Below are positions 62,660 to 64,000 of a stretch of 64,000 bases of DNA, in pieces. The notes under the pieces were generated by a model. That model ran no database searches. It was given only the letters and a program-made list of their open reading frames with translations, and was not told the origin of the DNA. The position numbers were made by a program, and so were the translations under genes. This stretch comes from Azoarcus sp. Aa7 (GTDB taxonomy: Bacteria > Pseudomonadota > Gammaproteobacteria > Burkholderiales > Rhodocyclaceae). Location: contig NZ_QVLR01000009.1 in the NCBI RefSeq assembly GCF_014822185.1, forward strand, positions 186,001 to 250,000. Reading direction: 5' to 3'. Numbering within the stretch: the stretch's first letter is position 1; every line of letters starts with the position of its first letter.

Positions 62660-63103
62660 ATGGACAACCTGAATCGACTCACAGACCGGCTGCGCAAGGC
62701 CTCTGGCGCCGGGATATGCCACTTGCCCGCCGACGGAGGGATCGCCATCGCCGCGGCAGCCGCGTCGGGCGGCCTGGGCGTGGCGCGTGCCGACCTGACG
62801 GATTGCGCGGACAAGGCCGAGTTCCTGCGCCGCATCGCTGCGGCACTGCGCTTTCCCGCGTGGTTCGGGCACAACTGGGACGCACTCGCGGACTGCCTGG
62901 CCGACATGAGCTGGTGGCCGGCCGACGGCTACGTGCTGATCCTCGAGCACGCGGATCGTTTTCGCATCGCCGCGGAGAGCGACTTTCTGGAGGCTCTCGA
63001 GATTCTCGGGGAGGCCGCCAGCGACTGGGCCACGGAAGACGTGCCCTTCTGGATCTTCGTCGGCCTGACCGCCGACGGTGTCGCCCACCTGCGCCGATTC
63101 TGA
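62660..63103 (+). CDS. Barstar-like ribonuclease inhibitor
   Basis: The 147-residue product matches barstar in its second half: ADLTDCADKAEFLRRIAAAL, FPAWFGHNWDALADCLADM with the helix that plugs the enzyme active site, and GYVLILEHADRF. The N-terminal 45 or so residues are an extension not found in barstar of Bacillus. ATG at 62660 has CGGGAGATAGCG upstream. It would bind the ribonuclease encoded just before it in the cytoplasm. The long frame running upstream lies in another reading frame of the ribonuclease gene and is not used. Confidence 0.88.
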   Translation: MDNLNRLTDRLRKASGAGICHLPADGGIAIAAAAASGGLGVARADLTDCADKAEFLRRIAAALRFPAWFGHNWDALADCLADMSWWPADGYVLILEHADRFRIAAESDFLEALEILGEAASDWATEDVPFWIFVGLTADGVAHLRRF

Positions 63104-63111
63104 CGCCCGCG

Positions 63112-63582
63112 ATGACCTACAAGCTGCCGGTGTCGGTGCTCGTCGTGGTGCATACGGCGGCGTTCGACATCCTGTTGCTGCAACGCGTGTCACCGCCGGG
63201 ATTCTGGCAGTCGATCACGGGGAGCCTGGAGCCGGGCGAATCGCCCGCGGAAGCGGCGCTGCGGGAGATTCGCGAGGAAACCGGAATCGGAGCCCGGACG
63301 AGCAGTCTCGTCGACTGGCGCCATCGCAACCGTTTTGCGATCCGCGACGAATGGCGTCACCGTTATGCACCGGACGTTTCGCACAATACGGAGCACGTCT
63401 TCAGCTTGTGCGTGCCGGACGGTCAGCCGGTCACGCTCGCGCCCGACGAGCACGACGCAGCGCTGTGGCTGCCCCGCGACGCTGCCGCGGCGAAGGTTTT
63501 TTCGTGGACCAATCGCGACGCGATCCTGCAGCTGCCCGATCACTATCCGGCAGACGGCACACGCCAGCCGCGTCTTCCGTAG
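63112..63582 (+). CDS. nudB: Dihydroneopterin triphosphate diphosphatase (Nudix)
   Basis: NudB removes pyrophosphate from dihydroneopterin triphosphate in folate synthesis. The 156-residue product has a full Nudix box near residues 38-60 (GSLEPGESPAEAALREIREE, then TG). The C-terminal LWLPRDAAAAKVFSWTN resembles NudB rather than MutT. ATG at 63112 lies 8 bases after the barstar gene, so the three genes from 62280 may share a transcript. aspS and nudB are close in many betaproteobacteria, so the ribonuclease pair and TPR gene look inserted between them. Confidence 0.88.
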   Translation: MTYKLPVSVLVVVHTAAFDILLLQRVSPPGFWQSITGSLEPGESPAEAALREIREETGIGARTSSLVDWRHRNRFAIRDEWRHRYAPDVSHNTEHVFSLCVPDGQPVTLAPDEHDAALWLPRDAAAAKVFSWTNRDAILQLPDHYPADGTRQPRLP

Positions 63583-63589
63583 GGACCGT

Positions 63590-63799
63590 TCAGCCCCCCG
63601 GCGCCTCAAGCATCGCCTTCAGACAGGCCGGGCAGTAGCACCCAGACCCTTCGTCGGGAACCTTGGAGAAGGGCGGCAATGCTGCACACCAGCACACCGG
63701 CTCGCCCGCCTGCATTCCGCAGGTGAAGGCGGCCCCGCAGCGCGGACAGGTTGGAGCGACGCGCATCGCGTCGGCAGAAGGCGGGGAAGTTTCGGTCAT
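63590..63799 (-). CDS. Small cysteine-rich CWC-type protein
   Basis: This 69-residue protein has three cysteine groups, CPRCGAAFTC, CWC and CYCPACL, typical of the cysteine-rich CWC family. It is probably a small metal-binding protein; its role is unknown. ATG at 63799 was chosen since it starts directly before the cysteine-rich part. An upstream start would add 15 residues of unlike composition. It is convergent with nudB, with a 7-base gap. Confidence 0.82.
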   Translation of the reverse strand: MTETSPPSADAMRVAPTCPRCGAAFTCGMQAGEPVCWCAALPPFSKVPDEGSGCYCPACLKAMLEAPGG

Positions 63800-63852
63800 C
63801 GAAGGTGCGCTCCAGTGAGCAAAGGATTGTACTCGCGGGCACATCTTCGGTC

Positions 63853-63880
63853 TTGCAATGCTCCATTCCGAATCTATATT
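63853..63880 (+). promoter_or_regulatory. Sigma-70-like promoter of the Hsp20 gene
   Basis: TTGCAA (63853-63858), a 16-base spacer and TATATT (63875-63880) form a good housekeeping promoter. It lies 38 bases before the ATG of the Hsp20 gene. No clear heat-shock (sigma-32) promoter is seen. Confidence 0.6.
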
Positions 63881-63918
63881 TGGGTTGCAAAGACCATGTT
63901 GTGAGAGAGGAGAAAGCT

Positions 63919-64000
63919 ATGAGCAACCTGATTCGTCGCGATCCCTTCGATGACCTGCTGCGCGGATACTTCATCCGTCCGGTCGATTTCGGCGGCGGCG
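63919..64000 (+). CDS. Hsp20 / small heat shock protein (5' end only)
   Basis: The visible 27 codons read MSNLIRRDPFDDLLRGYFIR, followed by PVDFGGG. The RRDPFDDLLRGYF style is typical of the N-terminus of bacterial Hsp20/alpha-crystallin chaperones. The alpha-crystallin core lies beyond the right edge. ATG at 63919 has AGGAGAAAGCT upstream, a strong ribosome site. Hsp20 proteins hold unfolding proteins during stress. The call rests on a short segment only. Confidence 0.65.
   Translation, partial: MSNLIRRDPFDDLLRGYFIRPVDFGGG

Overview
The window is GC-rich chromosomal DNA from a denitrifying betaproteobacterium, most likely Rhodocyclales (Azoarcus/Aromatoleum/Thauera type). The grounds are the content and order of core genes, a cytochrome cd1 (nirS) denitrification locus, and an ssrA gene whose tag reads ANDERFVLAA. 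The species cannot be named from the sequence. No insertion sequence, prophage, integrase or CRISPR array was found. Two genes are cut by the window edges: pheT at the left and an Hsp20 gene at the right.

Layout. (1) 1-6237, minus strand: a translation block read thrS-infC-rpmI-rplT-pheS-pheT, preceded by tRNA-Val(GAC). infC uses an ATC start codon. (2) 6340-19716: the nitrite reductase locus. A minus-strand run, in order of transcription, is nirC-nirF-nirDL-nirG-nirH, then nirS1-nirT-nirB-cupredoxin-nirJ-nirN. Divergent from it on the plus strand is nirE-nirS2. A single FNR/Dnr-like box lies between nirC and nirE, with a -10-like hexamer at class-II spacing on each side. A second such box precedes nirS1. 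The locus thus encodes two different cytochrome cd1 reductases, a nearly full heme d1 pathway (NirE, NirDL, NirG, NirH, NirJ, NirF, NirN) and several electron carriers. (3) 19733-34706, minus strand: the gyrA-serC-pheA-tyrA-aroA/cmk-rpsA-ihfB-lapA-lapB chromosomal cluster, with aroA and cmk fused, followed by ugd, cysM, an exonuclease and a small membrane protein. (4) 34962-38452: mtaD, an OmpA-family porin, ubiG and ssrA (tmRNA).

(5) 38540-48560: a partial type VI secretion locus. It holds a TagX-like peptidase, a PAAR tip protein, an unrecognised membrane protein, TssM, TagF and an OmpA/BON protein on the plus strand, and TssA convergent on the minus strand. The sheath, tube, baseplate, TssL, TssJ, VgrG and ClpV genes are not here, so the rest of the apparatus must be encoded elsewhere if it works. 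(6) 48635-52701, minus strand: ffh, an EI24/CysZ-like protein, a CinA-N protein, a YgjP-like metalloprotein and gloA. (7) 52744-63582, plus strand: a YpjD-like membrane protein, pilB-pilC-pilD, an FmdB-type zinc ribbon, a DUF502 protein, aspS, a TPR protein with an altered receiver domain, a barnase/barstar-like pair and nudB. A small cysteine-rich protein and the start of an Hsp20 gene end the window.

The least explained items are the membrane protein between PAAR and TssM (possibly a ketosynthase-fold pseudoenzyme), the two NirS types around one heme d1 gene set, the dihaem NirB-like protein with a CX3CH site, and the glutamate in place of the phospho-aspartate in the TPR response regulator.
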